A stretch of DNA of 64,000 nt from Mycoplana rhizolycopersici (GCF_013378445.1 NZ_JABXYK010000009.1:1-64000), one strand, 5' to 3'. Counted from the stretch's first letter, positions 18,616 to 28,554 are shown. Translations and numbers: made by a program. The notes: a model not told the origin generated them from the sequence alone.

Positions 18616-20322
18616 ATGTCTCAAGCTAATCCCACGCGCGACGATTTCGCAGCCCTTCTGCAGGAATCCTTCGCCACCAACGACCTGGCCGAAGGCTATG
18701 TCGCCAAGGGCATCATCACCGCCATCGAAAAGGATGTCGCGATCGTTGACGTCGGCCTCAAGGTCGAAGGCCGCATCGCGCTCAAGGAATTCGGCGCCAA
18801 GTCCAAGGACGGCACGCTGAAGGTCGGCGACGAAGTCGAAGTCTACGTCGAGCGCATCGAGAACGCGCTGGGCGAAGCTGTTCTGTCGCGCGAAAAGGCT
18901 CGCCGCGAAGAGAGCTGGGCCAAGCTCGAAGTCAAGTTCGAAGCTGGCGAGCGCGTCGAAGGCGTCATCTTCAACCAGGTCAAGGGTGGCTTCACCGTCG
19001 ATCTCGACGGCGCCGTTGCCTTCCTTCCGCGTTCGCAGGTCGACATCCGTCCGATCCGCGACGTCACCCCGCTTATGCACAACCCGCAGCCCTTCGAAAT
19101 CCTCAAGATGGACAAGCGCCGCGGCAACATCGTCGTTTCGCGTCGTACGGTTCTCGAAGAGTCCCGCGCCGAGCAGCGTTCTGAAATCGTTCAGAACCTC
19201 GAAGAGGGCCAGGTTGTTGACGGCGTCGTCAAGAACATCACCGATTACGGTGCGTTCGTCGACCTCGGCGGCATCGACGGCCTGCTGCACGTCACCGACA
19301 TGGCATGGCGTCGCGTCAACCATCCCTCCGAGATCCTGTCCATCGGCCAGTCGGTCAAGGTTCAGATCATCCGCATCAACCAGGAAACCCACCGTATCTC
19401 GCTCGGCATGAAGCAGCTCGAGAGCGATCCGTGGGATGGCATCGGCACGAAGTACCCGACCGGCAAGAAGATCTCCGGTACGGTCACGAACATCACCGAC
19501 TACGGTGCGTTCGTCGAGCTGGAGCCGGGCATCGAAGGCCTGATCCACATCTCCGAGATGTCCTGGACCAAGAAGAACGTACACCCCGGCAAGATCCTGT
19601 CCACGAGCCAGGAAGTCAGCGTCGTCGTTCTCGAAGTCGACCCGACCAAGCGCCGCATCTCGCTCGGCCTCAAGCAGACGCTCGAGAATCCGTGGGAAGC
19701 ATTCGCGCATAGCCATCCGGCCGGCACCGAAGTCGAAGGCGAAGTCAAGAACAAGACCGAGTTCGGCCTGTTCATCGGTCTCGAAGGCGACGTCGACGGC
19801 ATGGTCCACCTCTCCGACCTCGACTGGAACCGTCCGGGCGAGCAGGTCATCGAGGAGTTCAACAAGGGCGACGTCGTCAAGGCTGTCGTTCTCGACGTGG
19901 ACGTCGACAAGGAGCGCATCTCGCTCGGCATCAAGCAGCTCGGCCGCGATGCGGTCGGCGAAGCTGCCGCTTCCGGCGACCTGCGCAAGAACGCTGTCGT
20001 CTCGTGCGAAGTCACCGCGATCAACGACGGCGGCATCGAAGTGAAGCTGGTCAACCACGAGGACATCTCGTCGTTCATCCGCCGCGCCGACCTGTCTCGC
20101 GACCGTGACGAGCAGCGCCCCGAGCGTTTCTCGGTCGGCCAGGTCGTCGATGCACGCGTGCTGAACTTCTCCAAGAAGGACCGCAAGATCCAGCTGTCGA
20201 TCAAGGCTCTGGAAATCGCCGAAGAGAAGGAAGCCGTCGCACAGTTCGGTTCTTCCGACTCGGGCGCTTCGCTTGGCGACATCCTGGGCGCGGCCCTGAA
20301 GAACCGCCAGAACAACGAGTAA
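18616..20322 (+). CDS. rpsA: 30S ribosomal protein S1
   Basis: A 568-residue RNA-binding ribosomal protein with six S1 (OB-fold) domains in tandem; repeats such as VKNITDYGAFVDLGGIDGLL, VTNITDYGAFVELEPGIEGL and VKNKTEFGLFIGLEGDVDGM are visible. It binds mRNA and helps 30S initiation. The length is normal for alphaproteobacteria. AGGAG lies 7 bases before the ATG. A strong terminator follows at 20348. Confidence 0.98.
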   Translation: MSQANPTRDDFAALLQESFATNDLAEGYVAKGIITAIEKDVAIVDVGLKVEGRIALKEFGAKSKDGTLKVGDEVEVYVERIENALGEAVLSREKARREESWAKLEVKFEAGERVEGVIFNQVKGGFTVDLDGAVAFLPRSQVDIRPIRDVTPLMHNPQPFEILKMDKRRGNIVVSRRTVLEESRAEQRSEIVQNLEEGQVVDGVVKNITDYGAFVDLGGIDGLLHVTDMAWRRVNHPSEILSIGQSVKVQIIRINQETHRISLGMKQLESDPWDGIGTKYPTGKKISGTVTNITDYGAFVELEPGIEGLIHISEMSWTKKNVHPGKILSTSQEVSVVVLEVDPTKRRISLGLKQTLENPWEAFAHSHPAGTEVEGEVKNKTEFGLFIGLEGDVDGMVHLSDLDWNRPGEQVIEEFNKGDVVKAVVLDVDVDKERISLGIKQLGRDAVGEAAASGDLRKNAVVSCEVTAINDGGIEVKLVNHEDISSFIRRADLSRDRDEQRPERFSVGQVVDARVLNFSKKDRKIQLSIKALEIAEEKEAVAQFGSSDSGASLGDILGAALKNRQNNE

Positions 20323-20347
20323 TCGTTCTTCACGGTCTGAAACAGTA

Positions 20348-20377
20348 AACCCGCGGGGAGCGATCCCCGCGGGTTTT
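20348..20377 (+). terminator. Rho-independent terminator after rpsA
   Basis: A perfect 12-bp stem, AACCCGCGGGGA pairing with TCCCCGCGGGTT around the loop GCGA, ends in TTTT. It lies 25 bp past the rpsA stop. The hairpin may also help end the convergent gene at 20417, but its T-run favours the plus strand. Confidence 0.92.
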
Positions 20378-20416
20378 CAGTTTGTCGGCCACGTCACTTC
20401 CGTCGCCACGCAGCCG

Positions 20417-22147
20417 TCACGTCCAGTATTCGCCACGCTTCTGGTAGTATGCGAAGCCGGGGTCGGGTGGGCCGACCAGATCCTCGATCTTGCGGCGGCG
20501 GCGTTCGATGTCCGGAGTATCCGCTTCCGCGGCCGGTTCCTGGCCATCGCCTTGCGCGTCGCCCTCGCCGGCACTCTCGTCTTGCGTCCGGTCTTCCGGC
20601 GTCTCTTCGTCCTCGGCGGTAGGCTTGTCCTCCTCCGCCTCGTCCTTGCGCCGTGCCTCGCGCGTCTCCAGATCATCTGCGGCAGGCAGGTAGGGGACGA
20701 ACGGGACGGCAATTCCATCGCGCATTATCGTCGGCAATGGCGGTCTTTCCGCCGGCTGATCTGGCAGCGCGACAGCCGGCGGGCGGGCGGGCGCCGGCTC
20801 GCCATGAACGGCGGTGCGCGGCTGACCGGCCTGCGTTTCACTGTCGGCAGGTGGCGTCAGGGACGCAGGCGCTGCGGCCGCCCTGCCCCTCGCAGCTTCG
20901 GCCGGAGCCTGCTCCGGGGCGCGTGCCGCAGTCGCCTCAGTGGCGAGTGCCTGCACCGTATTTGCCGCCCTTGGCAGCTTTTCGGGCTGTTCGTCGCCTT
21001 CCTGCTCGGGAACGAGTTGCGGCGCCGGCACATCCGGCTCTTCCGGCAGAGGCGCCTGCAGCAGCAGACGAAGCACCAGCGCCTCGTCCTCGCTCAGATT
21101 TGCGACGACGCCGGCGATCAGGCGCATCACGCCTTTCTGTTCGCGCCCGGTATTTACGGCCATAGGTGCGCTCACCGGAGGGCTTACGGGCTCGCCCATG
21201 TTTGTCGTCTGCGCGGCTCCTGCCGTGACCTCGCGCCCTCCCGTGGTCGGCATCGGGTTGGCGGTTCCGGCGAGCGGCCTGTTCACCTCACTGGCAGGAC
21301 GGCCAGGCGCCCGTGCGTCCTCGCGCACCGGCGCCTGCGGCTCCGTGGCGGGGCGAGGGGCTGGCTGCTGGGGTCGAGAAGCCTCTTCCGGTGCCGGCTT
21401 TCGCGATGGCGTGGGCGCATCTTCGCGCAGAGCGGGCAGCGCGGGTCGAGCGGGCGCACCCGTATTCGTCTCCTTCTCACCTTCGAACAGACGCCGGAGT
21501 GCTGCCTGCAGCGAGCGGCTGTCGACGATACCTTCGCGGCCCGGCTGCACCGCCTCCCCTTCCCTGCGGACTGCCGCGGCCAATAGGGCCTCGGCAGGGA
21601 AAAAGCGCTGGAGAGTACGGACCGCCGCCGGCGCATCGTCGTCGCTGCCGATTTGCGCTGCGGCCGAAAGCAGTGCCTGGGCAAGGCGCTGCGCATCCGG
21701 ACCGCCGGGATTGCGGATCACTTCCATGAGGATGCGCGTAGGCGTCGATGCAAGCACCGCGGTCAGAAGTTTTTCAGTCGAAGGCCTCAGTTCGGCAGGC
21801 AGGCGCGCAATGAGGTTTGCGAGGTTGCGGGTGGCATCCTCGCCTGCGCCGCCACGTTGCGGCAGCGTTTTGATGGCATCAAAGAGGGCATCGAGCAGTT
21901 GCCGGCTGACACCATTGTTACCGCTGTTACCGCTGTTGCCGCCGCCAACACCGTCGCCGCCACGCTCGATCTGACGCATCATCGCCTCGAGCAGGCGAAG
22001 CAGCACCGCGGCCCTGAGGTTGGCCAGGGCCTCGGCGGACAGTACGGGACGAGCGCCATCGGGCGCGGCTTCGCCTGCGGGCTCCGTCGTCGACGGGATC
22101 GGGACTGTGATCGACGTCGCTATGCGCGGCAGCATCACCATCTCCAT
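20417..22147 (-). CDS. Large Pro/Ala/Glu-rich hypothetical protein
   Basis: A 576-residue protein I do not recognise. Residues 35-230 are helical and ordered (AELRPSTEKLLTAVLASTPT). The rest is mostly low complexity, rich in Pro, Ala and Glu, with a strongly acidic stretch near 500-550 and a compact conserved-looking end (PPDPGFAYYQKRGEYWT). There is no signal peptide or membrane segment. Its layout recalls flagellar hook-length proteins (FliK), but the FliK core motif is not visible. The ATG has GAGGGTG upstream. It is convergent with rpsA. Confidence 0.6.
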   Translation of the reverse strand: MEMVMLPRIATSITVPIPSTTEPAGEAAPDGARPVLSAEALANLRAAVLLRLLEAMMRQIERGGDGVGGGNSGNSGNNGVSRQLLDALFDAIKTLPQRGGAGEDATRNLANLIARLPAELRPSTEKLLTAVLASTPTRILMEVIRNPGGPDAQRLAQALLSAAAQIGSDDDAPAAVRTLQRFFPAEALLAAAVRREGEAVQPGREGIVDSRSLQAALRRLFEGEKETNTGAPARPALPALREDAPTPSRKPAPEEASRPQQPAPRPATEPQAPVREDARAPGRPASEVNRPLAGTANPMPTTGGREVTAGAAQTTNMGEPVSPPVSAPMAVNTGREQKGVMRLIAGVVANLSEDEALVLRLLLQAPLPEEPDVPAPQLVPEQEGDEQPEKLPRAANTVQALATEATAARAPEQAPAEAARGRAAAAPASLTPPADSETQAGQPRTAVHGEPAPARPPAVALPDQPAERPPLPTIMRDGIAVPFVPYLPAADDLETREARRKDEAEEDKPTAEDEETPEDRTQDESAGEGDAQGDGQEPAAEADTPDIERRRRKIEDLVGPPDPGFAYYQKRGEYWT

Positions 22148-22390
22148 ACGGCACCCTCAGATCGCTGCCGTCCCGGCAGGCACGGATGCCTCTCTCAAAC
22201 GATCCATGTTCAGGCTGGCGGGGCATCATGCGCGCCCATGAGGTTTGACGTTCGGCCCCGCGCCGCGGGCTGCCATTTTACAAGCCTTCGATCTCGATCG
22301 GATCGGTACACACCGGTACCCTGCTGCAGAGAAACGAGGCGAACGTCGCCTGCGATCCTCGCATGCTTGATCTCCAAGGGATCTCACATC

Positions 22391-22819
22391 ATGGTTAATT
22401 TTGCGTTATCGCGATCACGGACCGCCGACTTGCCGTCCCGCGCCGGATCGCCGAAGATGGCGCCGTCCAGCGATATCGAGAGCACCATGTCCGTTCGCCC
22501 GCCGCAATTTCAGGACCGTCACGTCTCAACCGGCTTCAACGTGCTCGAATACGAACTGATGGCCGAGCGCGCCGATGCGCTGGGACGTCACGGAACGAAG
22601 GTGGAAACGGCGCTGGAGCGGCTCCGCGGCAGGACCGAACAAGGCTGCAGCCCGCTAGAGCGCGAGGAACTGCTGGATGTCGCGGCAGACGCGGTCTGGG
22701 CCTTCTTCATCCAGCGTGAAATCTGCGGCTTGCGCGACCAGCGCGACATCGTCCGCCGCTACGCCATCCCGAAGGAAGTTCTTGCGAGGGTGGGTATCGT
22801 CCGAAAGACCGGCAGCTGA
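22391..22819 (+). CDS. Small helical hypothetical protein (rhizobial)
   Basis: A protein of about 142 residues. The first 32 residues are polar and variable. The core (STGFNVLEYELMAERADALG, LEREELLDVAADAVWAFFIQ) is helical with many charged residues. I recall similar unnamed proteins in rhizobia (possibly DUF6665) but cannot confirm the family. AAGGG lies about 9 bases before ATG 22391; an internal ATG at 22487 would give the conserved part only. It is probably cytoplasmic. Confidence 0.6.
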   Translation: MVNFALSRSRTADLPSRAGSPKMAPSSDIESTMSVRPPQFQDRHVSTGFNVLEYELMAERADALGRHGTKVETALERLRGRTEQGCSPLEREELLDVAADAVWAFFIQREICGLRDQRDIVRRYAIPKEVLARVGIVRKTGS

Positions 22820-22868
22820 ATGCTACATACATCGTCACCGGCCTTCGCCGGCGTCAGGCCGCCCAGTA

Positions 22869-24113
22869 TCAAGCAGCCCTTCGGCGCAGCAACTCGTAGA
22901 TGCCGATATCGTCTACCGGCAGGAACAGGTCCGGCTCCGCATCGGCAAAACGGTCGACCGCGAGTGCGTCCTCGACCTCCTCCTTTGCCTTCAAACCCGC
23001 GCCGACCACGCCGGCGGGCAGGGTTTCTGCTACCGGGCGATCGCCTGGGCCGGCATTGTCCAGTTCGGCGTTGTCGTTATCTGCGCTCGGTGCGTCGGGA
23101 AGCGCGGCCAGCACCTCAATCAGCTCCAGCCCGGCGTCCGTCGGCGAAGCCGGGCCGCTTGTGCCATCTTCATCGCGCTGGGCGATATGGTCTCCGACCG
23201 CCTCCTGCATGTCGCGAACGTCTTCAAGCTTCTCGGCGTTCTGCAGATCCTGAATGGTCTCTTCGCGCTCGGCCCTCGTTTCCTCATCCTCGACGCGGCC
23301 AGGATCATAACCTTTGTCGCCGCGCTTCAACTCTTCGAGCGTGCTCGGATCGGCAAGTTCCTCGAGACGCTGGATGACCTTGCGCATCTCGCGGCTCATC
23401 CCGCTTTCGCTCTCCGCCTGCTCGGCGAGCGCGTCCTTGACCCGCTGGCCGGCGTCGCTCCAGGGGTTTGCGATGGCAGCGATCATGTCCGATGCGGTCA
23501 GGCCGAGCTTCTTCAGCCCGGTCGTCTCCTCCAACGCGGCGACGCTCTTCGGTAGCACGGCCCGCTGGGCCGTCAGCGTTTCGGCAATGCGGGCGCCGAA
23601 GTCTTCCTCTTCGCCCGTCAGCCCCGCCTGGCTCGCTATGCGGGCTGCAAGGACAGCGTTCGGAGCGGTCTTCGACGTCGAATTGCCCTGCATGACGTCG
23701 ATCACTTCGGCCTCGCTCACGCCGAGAGACTTCAGCGTCAGAACGGCCGGTTCGCCGCGGCTGTCCGTCTTGGCGAAGCCGAGCATGGAGACGGCGTCAC
23801 CGAGGCGCTGCGCAAAGGAGAAGCTCGATTCGTCCTTGCCCTGCGTGATGCCCAGGGCCGAGGAGAAACGGGAGATCAGCGTGGCGAGAGGATCCGGATC
23901 GCCCTTCAAGGCACCGAAGAAGTAGGCGGTGATCTTCTCGTTGGCGACGGCCTTCGGCGAATCGCTGGTCACGCCGAAGGTCTCGTCCTTGCGATCCTTG
24001 CCCTTCGCCTTGTCGTCGGCCTCCTTGTGACGGGCCTCCATCTCCTCGATCATCTTGCCAAGCTGATCGGAGACCTGCAGGCCGGTCGACTGTGAAAGGG
24101 GCGGAATCATCAA
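22869..24113 (-). CDS. Acidic hypothetical protein
   Basis: A 414-residue soluble protein of unknown function. It is strongly acidic, with Lys/Asp-rich residues 25-45, a helical, Ala-rich middle (ITAYFFGALKGDPDPLATLI, TLISRFSSALGITQGK) and a Glu-rich section near 265-320. It has no catalytic motif, signal peptide or membrane segment. It faces the preceding small gene tail-to-tail (50 bp). Nothing in the neighbourhood indicates its role. Confidence 0.55.
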   Translation of the reverse strand: MMIPPLSQSTGLQVSDQLGKMIEEMEARHKEADDKAKGKDRKDETFGVTSDSPKAVANEKITAYFFGALKGDPDPLATLISRFSSALGITQGKDESSFSFAQRLGDAVSMLGFAKTDSRGEPAVLTLKSLGVSEAEVIDVMQGNSTSKTAPNAVLAARIASQAGLTGEEEDFGARIAETLTAQRAVLPKSVAALEETTGLKKLGLTASDMIAAIANPWSDAGQRVKDALAEQAESESGMSREMRKVIQRLEELADPSTLEELKRGDKGYDPGRVEDEETRAEREETIQDLQNAEKLEDVRDMQEAVGDHIAQRDEDGTSGPASPTDAGLELIEVLAALPDAPSADNDNAELDNAGPGDRPVAETLPAGVVGAGLKAKEEVEDALAVDRFADAEPDLFLPVDDIGIYELLRRRAA

Positions 24114-24210
24114 ACTGTCCCGATTGCAAAACCTGAATTCATGCAGCCGAAAATAGCGGCGATTTGGTTAAGCAATTCTGACCGATCCGTGCCGGCTTTT
24201 GCCGGCACCC

Positions 24211-24837
24211 TCAGCTATGGGCGAAGATATCCGTTTCGTCCCAGCCGAGCAGGTCGAGCTTGGCACGCGTCGGCAGGAACGCGAAGCAGGCTTCGGCGTG
24301 CTGCAGCCGCCCGTCCCGGACAAGCCGCGCCATCAGCTTGTCGCGCAGCGCGTGCAGGTGAAGCACGTCGGATGCCGCATATTCGAGCTGGGCCGGCGAA
24401 AGCGTCTCGGCAGCCCAGTCGGAAGACTGCTGCTGCTTGGAAATGTCCACCTCCAGGAGTTCCTTCAGATTGTCCTTCAGGCCGTGACGGTCGGTGTAGG
24501 TACGCGTCAACCGGGAGGCGATCTTGGTGCAGAAGACGGGCGAACAGGTGACGCCGAAGGTGTGGAACAAGACGGCGATGTCAAATCGACCATAGTGGAA
24601 GATCTTCTGGCGGGAAGGATCACTGAGCATGGCGACGAGATTGGGGGCCCGCGTCTGTCCTGCGGCGATCTTGATGACATCCGCCGTGCCGTTGCCGGGG
24701 GAGAGCTGGACGACGCACAGCCGGTCGCGACGCGGGATCAGCCCGAGGGTCTCCGTATCGATCGCGATCGCGCCGTCATAGCGCGCAGCATCGGCCGCCG
24801 AAATGTCGCCCTCGTGATATCGTATTGCACTTGCCAT
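24211..24837 (-). CDS. Ribonuclease D-like 3'-5' exonuclease
   Basis: A 208-residue DnaQ-fold exonuclease domain, shorter than full RNase D because the HRDC domains are absent. The Exo motifs are visible: IAIDTETLGL (Exo I, D and E), the HYGRFDIAVL segment (Exo II) and YAASDVLHLHAL (Exo III, Y...D). Family members trim RNA 3' ends. I took ATG 24837 (MASAIRYH) rather than the upstream GTG at 24849, because it gives the usual N-terminus; GGGG lies about 8 bases upstream. The promoter lies in the divergent gap to 24944. Confidence 0.85.
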   Translation of the reverse strand: MASAIRYHEGDISAADAARYDGAIAIDTETLGLIPRRDRLCVVQLSPGNGTADVIKIAAGQTRAPNLVAMLSDPSRQKIFHYGRFDIAVLFHTFGVTCSPVFCTKIASRLTRTYTDRHGLKDNLKELLEVDISKQQQSSDWAAETLSPAQLEYAASDVLHLHALRDKLMARLVRDGRLQHAEACFAFLPTRAKLDLLGWDETDIFAHS

Positions 24838-24943
24838 CTCAAACCCCACATAATCTGCAGAAACTGCCTGGGCTATATCGCATGATTGCCCGGCGCGGTA
24901 CTATGCGAGGCCAATATTGCACCCGCTGACGCAATGGATAGAT

Positions 24944-25294
24944 ATGAAACCGCCGAAACCTCACCGCTGCCGCGACATCGTCCTTGCCCTTCCCTTTGCT
25001 GTGGCGCTGCTCTCGCTCTCCTCGCCCGCTTTCGCGCAGCAGGCGGGAGCCTTTGCGGGCGGAGAGAAAGCCTATCCTTTCACAGACCTGCCCGGCGTAA
25101 AGTCCCAGGAAGACAAAGCTGCAGCCGCAGCTGCAAACGAGGTTGTCTGTACGCGGAGCTATGACGACACTGACGTCCGTCGCTGGGGCGAGTTCAAACA
25201 CCCGGTCTACACATGCACGCAGAACGGCCGCAGCTTCTCAAGCCGCAATCCACCGCCCTCCCGCGAACGCGAACTGCGCGGGTTAAACTGGTAG
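24944..25294 (+). CDS. Hypothetical secreted protein
   Basis: A 116-residue protein with a clear signal peptide (hydrophobic LALPFAVALLSLSSPAFA followed by a cleavage-like AQQA). The mature part is about 80 residues, polar, with two cysteines (VVCTRSY and YTCTQNG), which could form a disulfide in the periplasm. It has no recognised domain. The ATG at 24944 fits a signal-peptide start; the frame extends 9 codons further to a TTG. It is divergent from the RNase D-like gene. Confidence 0.6.
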   Translation: MKPPKPHRCRDIVLALPFAVALLSLSSPAFAQQAGAFAGGEKAYPFTDLPGVKSQEDKAAAAAANEVVCTRSYDDTDVRRWGEFKHPVYTCTQNGRSFSSRNPPPSRERELRGLNW

Positions 25295-25368
25295 GCTGAC
25301 GGCGACCGATCCAGACCGTCCCTTCCGGCAGGGAAACGCGGCATGCCGGGGCGCTCAATGCCAAAAAA

Positions 25369-26115
25369 TCAGGCTGCACTGCCGACTGGCACACCACCCT
25401 GCGCCTCCATGCCGGCGGCGATCGTCGAGACCCAGGCACGGGCAATCGCCAGGCCCGCAGCATCGGCGGCGGGGCCGCGCGCGGCGGCGATCGCATCGAA
25501 GCCGTCGATCCATCCCGGCTCCATCCGCTCGATCTGCTCCGGGAAAAGGTCTCGCCACCAGGTTGCGACCGACCGGTCCACCTCGAAGTGGAATTGCGTG
25601 CCGTAGGTGGCGCGGCCGATGCGGAAGGCCTGGTTCGTCGCGGTCTGATTGTGTGCCAGCCGAATGGCACCTTCCGGCAGCGTGAAGGTGTCGCTGTGCC
25701 ACTGGAAGATCGGAAAGGCACCGCCGACCGAGGCGAGCAACGGGTCCGCGAGCCCCTGTTGCGTCGGCTGGATGTCGCACCAGCCGAACTCGAAGGCTTC
25801 TCCGATGAGATTGGTCGCACCATAGCTGCGCGCCAGAAGCTGGCTTCCGAGGCAGACGCCGAGAACGGATCTGCCGGCGTCGCCATAGCGCCGCATCATG
25901 GCGCACAAAGCCGGCAGATAAGGATGCCTCTCATCGTCGATGGCCGATTGGGGGCCGCCCATGACGACCAGCGCGTCGTAGGCCAGTCCGTCGGACGGCA
26001 GCGCCTCTCCGGCATGGGGGCGACACAGCTCGATCTTTGCGCCGGCCTCGAGCAGAGCGGTTTCGATCTGGCCAAGGGCCGTTATCCTGTCATTCTCGAC
26101 GACCAATACGCGCAT
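25369..26115 (-). CDS. Class I glutamine amidotransferase
   Basis: A 248-residue stand-alone GATase1 domain, similar to GMP synthase-like amidotransferases. The nucleophile elbow is GVCLGSQLLA (Cys88), and the His-Glu pair is in TYGTQFHFEVD. ALVVMGGPQSAIDDERHPYL is also typical. It would release ammonia from glutamine or cleave gamma-glutamyl amides; the partner or substrate is unknown. I chose ATG 26115 (MRVLVVEND), 7 bases after AAAGGGAG, rather than the ATG at 26121. Confidence 0.85.
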   Translation of the reverse strand: MRVLVVENDRITALGQIETALLEAGAKIELCRPHAGEALPSDGLAYDALVVMGGPQSAIDDERHPYLPALCAMMRRYGDAGRSVLGVCLGSQLLARSYGATNLIGEAFEFGWCDIQPTQQGLADPLLASVGGAFPIFQWHSDTFTLPEGAIRLAHNQTATNQAFRIGRATYGTQFHFEVDRSVATWWRDLFPEQIERMEPGWIDGFDAIAAARGPAADAAGLAIARAWVSTIAAGMEAQGGVPVGSAA

Positions 26116-26335
26116 CTGCATCTCCCTTTGGTTGCGGCAGACAAGCACGGCGCGTTCCGGCGTTCAAGAACCAAGGTTGATACAACGCCTTGCGACTTTT
26201 CAGAGGGAATGTGGAGGCTGCTGCGGCCCGACCCGTCTGCGCCTTGCCGATACCCTCCATCTCGCACAATATGCCGCCTCCTGCGGTCGCCGCCATGGTC
26301 GGCATCAAGGGATCGCAACGGGAGGCGCAGGCAAC

Positions 26336-26962
26336 ATGAACAGCATCATTGCGGTGATGGCGTCAGAGATCATCCGGCGCGCCGGCGATACCCGGCGCTT
26401 TCTGATTGCGATCGCCGGTCCGCCGGGTTCGGGAAAGTCCACCCTGGCCGACGAACTCCGCGCCAGCCTGAAGGCCCGTGGCGAGCGCGCCGAGGTGTTG
26501 CCGATGGACGGCTTTCATATGGACAATGCCATTCTGATCGATCGGGGGCTGCTGGCCCGCAAGGGCGCGCCCGAAACGTTCGACGTGCGCGCATTCCTCG
26601 ACATCATCCGCGCCGTGCGCCCGGCGGATCAGGAGGTGCTGATCCCCGTCTTCGACCGATCGCGCGAACTCTCCATAGCCTCTGCCAGGGTGGTCTCACT
26701 CGAGCACCGATTCATCATCGTCGAAGGAAACTACCTGCTGCTCGATGAGGGCAGGTGGGCGGAGCTGGAAGGCTTGTTCGACTATTCCGTCATGCTCGCC
26801 CCGCCCGTGCCGGTCCTCGAGCAGCGCCTCCTGGATCGCTGGATCGGCTACGGGCTGACCGAGGAAGTGGCGCGTGCGAAGGCGCACGGCAACGACCTGC
26901 CGAACGGTCGGCTGGTGCTTGAAAGTCGCCGGCGCGCCGACGTCACGCTCGACAACGCCTGA
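26336..26962 (+). CDS. P-loop kinase of the uridine/pantothenate kinase-like (FrcK/YggC) type
   Basis: A 208-residue kinase domain. The Walker A is IAGPPGSGKSTLADEL (residues 25-40), followed by the substrate-binding EVLPMDGFHMDNAIL and the Walker B-like HRFIIVEGNYLLLDEG. This matches uridine/pantothenate kinase-like proteins often annotated as nucleoside triphosphate hydrolases (FrcK of rhizobial fructose loci, YggC). The substrate is not known. GGGAGGCGCAGG precedes ATG 26336. No sugar transporter is adjacent, so a fructose role cannot be inferred. Confidence 0.8.
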   Translation: MNSIIAVMASEIIRRAGDTRRFLIAIAGPPGSGKSTLADELRASLKARGERAEVLPMDGFHMDNAILIDRGLLARKGAPETFDVRAFLDIIRAVRPADQEVLIPVFDRSRELSIASARVVSLEHRFIIVEGNYLLLDEGRWAELEGLFDYSVMLAPPVPVLEQRLLDRWIGYGLTEEVARAKAHGNDLPNGRLVLESRRRADVTLDNA

Positions 26963-27070
26963 CGCCCCGTTGGCCTTGCTGGCCGCATTGATGTGCGGCG
27001 CAAGATGGTGCAGTTTCACACGCACAACCTGAGTGTGCGACCGCGCCTTCGGGCGCCCGAGGGGGATAGC

Positions 27071-27421
27071 ATGACATTTTCGCAAGCAATCTCTACCGTC
27101 TTTTCCAAGTATGCCGTCTTTACCGGCCGTGCGAGCCGCCCGGAATTCTGGTGGTTCGCGCTTTTCAATGTCATTGCCTCCGTCGTTCTCGGCAGCATCG
27201 ACCAGGCCGTATTCGGCCGAGAGATCCTCAGCGTCGTCTACGGACTTGGCGTGCTCCTGCCAGGTCTCGGCGTCGCCATTCGCCGCCTTCACGATACCGA
27301 CCGCTCCGGCTGGTGGCTGCTGGTGGGGCTCATTCCGCTGATCGGCTGGATCGTGCTCGTCTACTGGTATGCGAGCGAGGGAACGCGCGGCGAAAACCGG
27401 TTTGGCACCAGCCCGGCCTGA
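27071..27421 (+). CDS. DUF805 membrane protein
   Basis: A 116-residue inner-membrane protein of the DUF805 (YhaH) family. The hallmarks are FTGRASRPEFWWFALFN, LGVAIRRLHDTDRSGWWLL and the ending YWYASEGTRGENRFG. There are three or four hydrophobic segments. The function is unknown. GAGGGGGA precedes the ATG. It lies in line with pyrC, 86 bp upstream. Confidence 0.9.
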   Translation: MTFSQAISTVFSKYAVFTGRASRPEFWWFALFNVIASVVLGSIDQAVFGREILSVVYGLGVLLPGLGVAIRRLHDTDRSGWWLLVGLIPLIGWIVLVYWYASEGTRGENRFGTSPA

Positions 27422-27507
27422 CAACCGGCAAAATGTTTGCCTTCGGCGGTCCTGGGGTGATAATGCCCGCGGTATAGATTTTCATCGAGCCGCGGAGTAC
27501 TCAGCGC

Positions 27508-28545
27508 ATGCAATCGATCACCATTCGCCGCCCCGACGACTGGCATCTGCATCTGCGCGACGGCGAGATGCTGAAGGGCGTGATCGGCGATACCAGCCGC
27601 CATTTCGCCCGCGCGATCATCATGCCGAACCTCGTTCCGCCGGTCGTGACCACCGCCGACGCGGCAGCCTATCGCGAGCGCATCATGGCCGCGCTTCCCG
27701 CCGGCGACCGCTTTCAGCCGCTGATGACGCTCTACCTGACCGAGCACACGAACCCCGACGACGTGGAGGAAGGCAAGGCGAGTGGGCTGATCACCGCCGT
27801 CAAGCTCTACCCCGCGGGTGCGACGACGAACTCGCATGGCGGCGTGCGCGACATCGAGAAGGCGATGCCCGTGCTCGAGCGCATGGCCAGGATCGGCCTG
27901 CCTCTCTGCGTGCATGGCGAGGTCACCACGCCGGAGGTCGACATCTTCGACCGCGAGGCCGTCTTCATCGACACTGTGCTCGATCCGCTGCGCAACCGCC
28001 TGCCGGAGCTGAAGGTGACGATGGAGCATGTGACGACGAAGGACGGCATCGACTACATCAGGAATTCGAAGACCAATCTCGCCGGCTCGATCACAACCCA
28101 CCACCTGATCATCAATCGCAATGCGATCCTGGTCGGCGGCATCAAGCCGCACTACTACTGCCTTCCGGTCGCCAAGCGCGAGCATCACCGGCTCGCCCTT
28201 CGCGCGGCCGCCACCTCGGGCGATGCACGCTTCTTCCTCGGCACCGATTCGGCCCCGCATGTCGACCCGCTCAAGGAATGCGCCTGCGGCTGCGCCGGCA
28301 TCTACACGTCGATCAACACCATGAGTTGCCTGGCGCATGTCTTCGAAGAGGAGAACGCGCTCGACAGGCTGGAAGCCTTCTCTTCACTTAACGGTCCAGC
28401 CTGGTACGGCCTGCCGGCAAACCAGGACACGATGCGGCTCGTGCGTCGCGAGACGCCCCTATCCTATCCGCCAAGGATCGAGACGGGAGCAGGTCCCGTG
28501 ACGGTGTTCGACCCGATGTTTCCCCTTCACTGGGACGTCGCCTGA
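27508..28545 (+). CDS. pyrC: Dihydroorotase (class II)
   Basis: A 345-residue zinc enzyme of pyrimidine synthesis that cyclises carbamoyl-aspartate to dihydroorotate. Metal and catalytic residues are in place: DWHLHLRDG (H13, H15), the carboxylated lysine in VKLYPAG (K99), HGEVT (H136), EHVTT (H174) and FLGTDSAPH (D247). The length and form match the E. coli-type PyrC, which stands alone rather than in a complex with PyrB. Confidence 0.97.
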   Translation: MQSITIRRPDDWHLHLRDGEMLKGVIGDTSRHFARAIIMPNLVPPVVTTADAAAYRERIMAALPAGDRFQPLMTLYLTEHTNPDDVEEGKASGLITAVKLYPAGATTNSHGGVRDIEKAMPVLERMARIGLPLCVHGEVTTPEVDIFDREAVFIDTVLDPLRNRLPELKVTMEHVTTKDGIDYIRNSKTNLAGSITTHHLIINRNAILVGGIKPHYYCLPVAKREHHRLALRAAATSGDARFFLGTDSAPHVDPLKECACGCAGIYTSINTMSCLAHVFEEENALDRLEAFSSLNGPAWYGLPANQDTMRLVRRETPLSYPPRIETGAGPVTVFDPMFPLHWDVA

Positions 28546-28554
28546 CAGCGCACG

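Noticed and set aside
18604-20058. 484-aa minus-strand open frame opposite rpsA
   Set aside because: It results from the third-position GC bias of rpsA; the sequence is repetitive Asp/Val/Leu without a domain.
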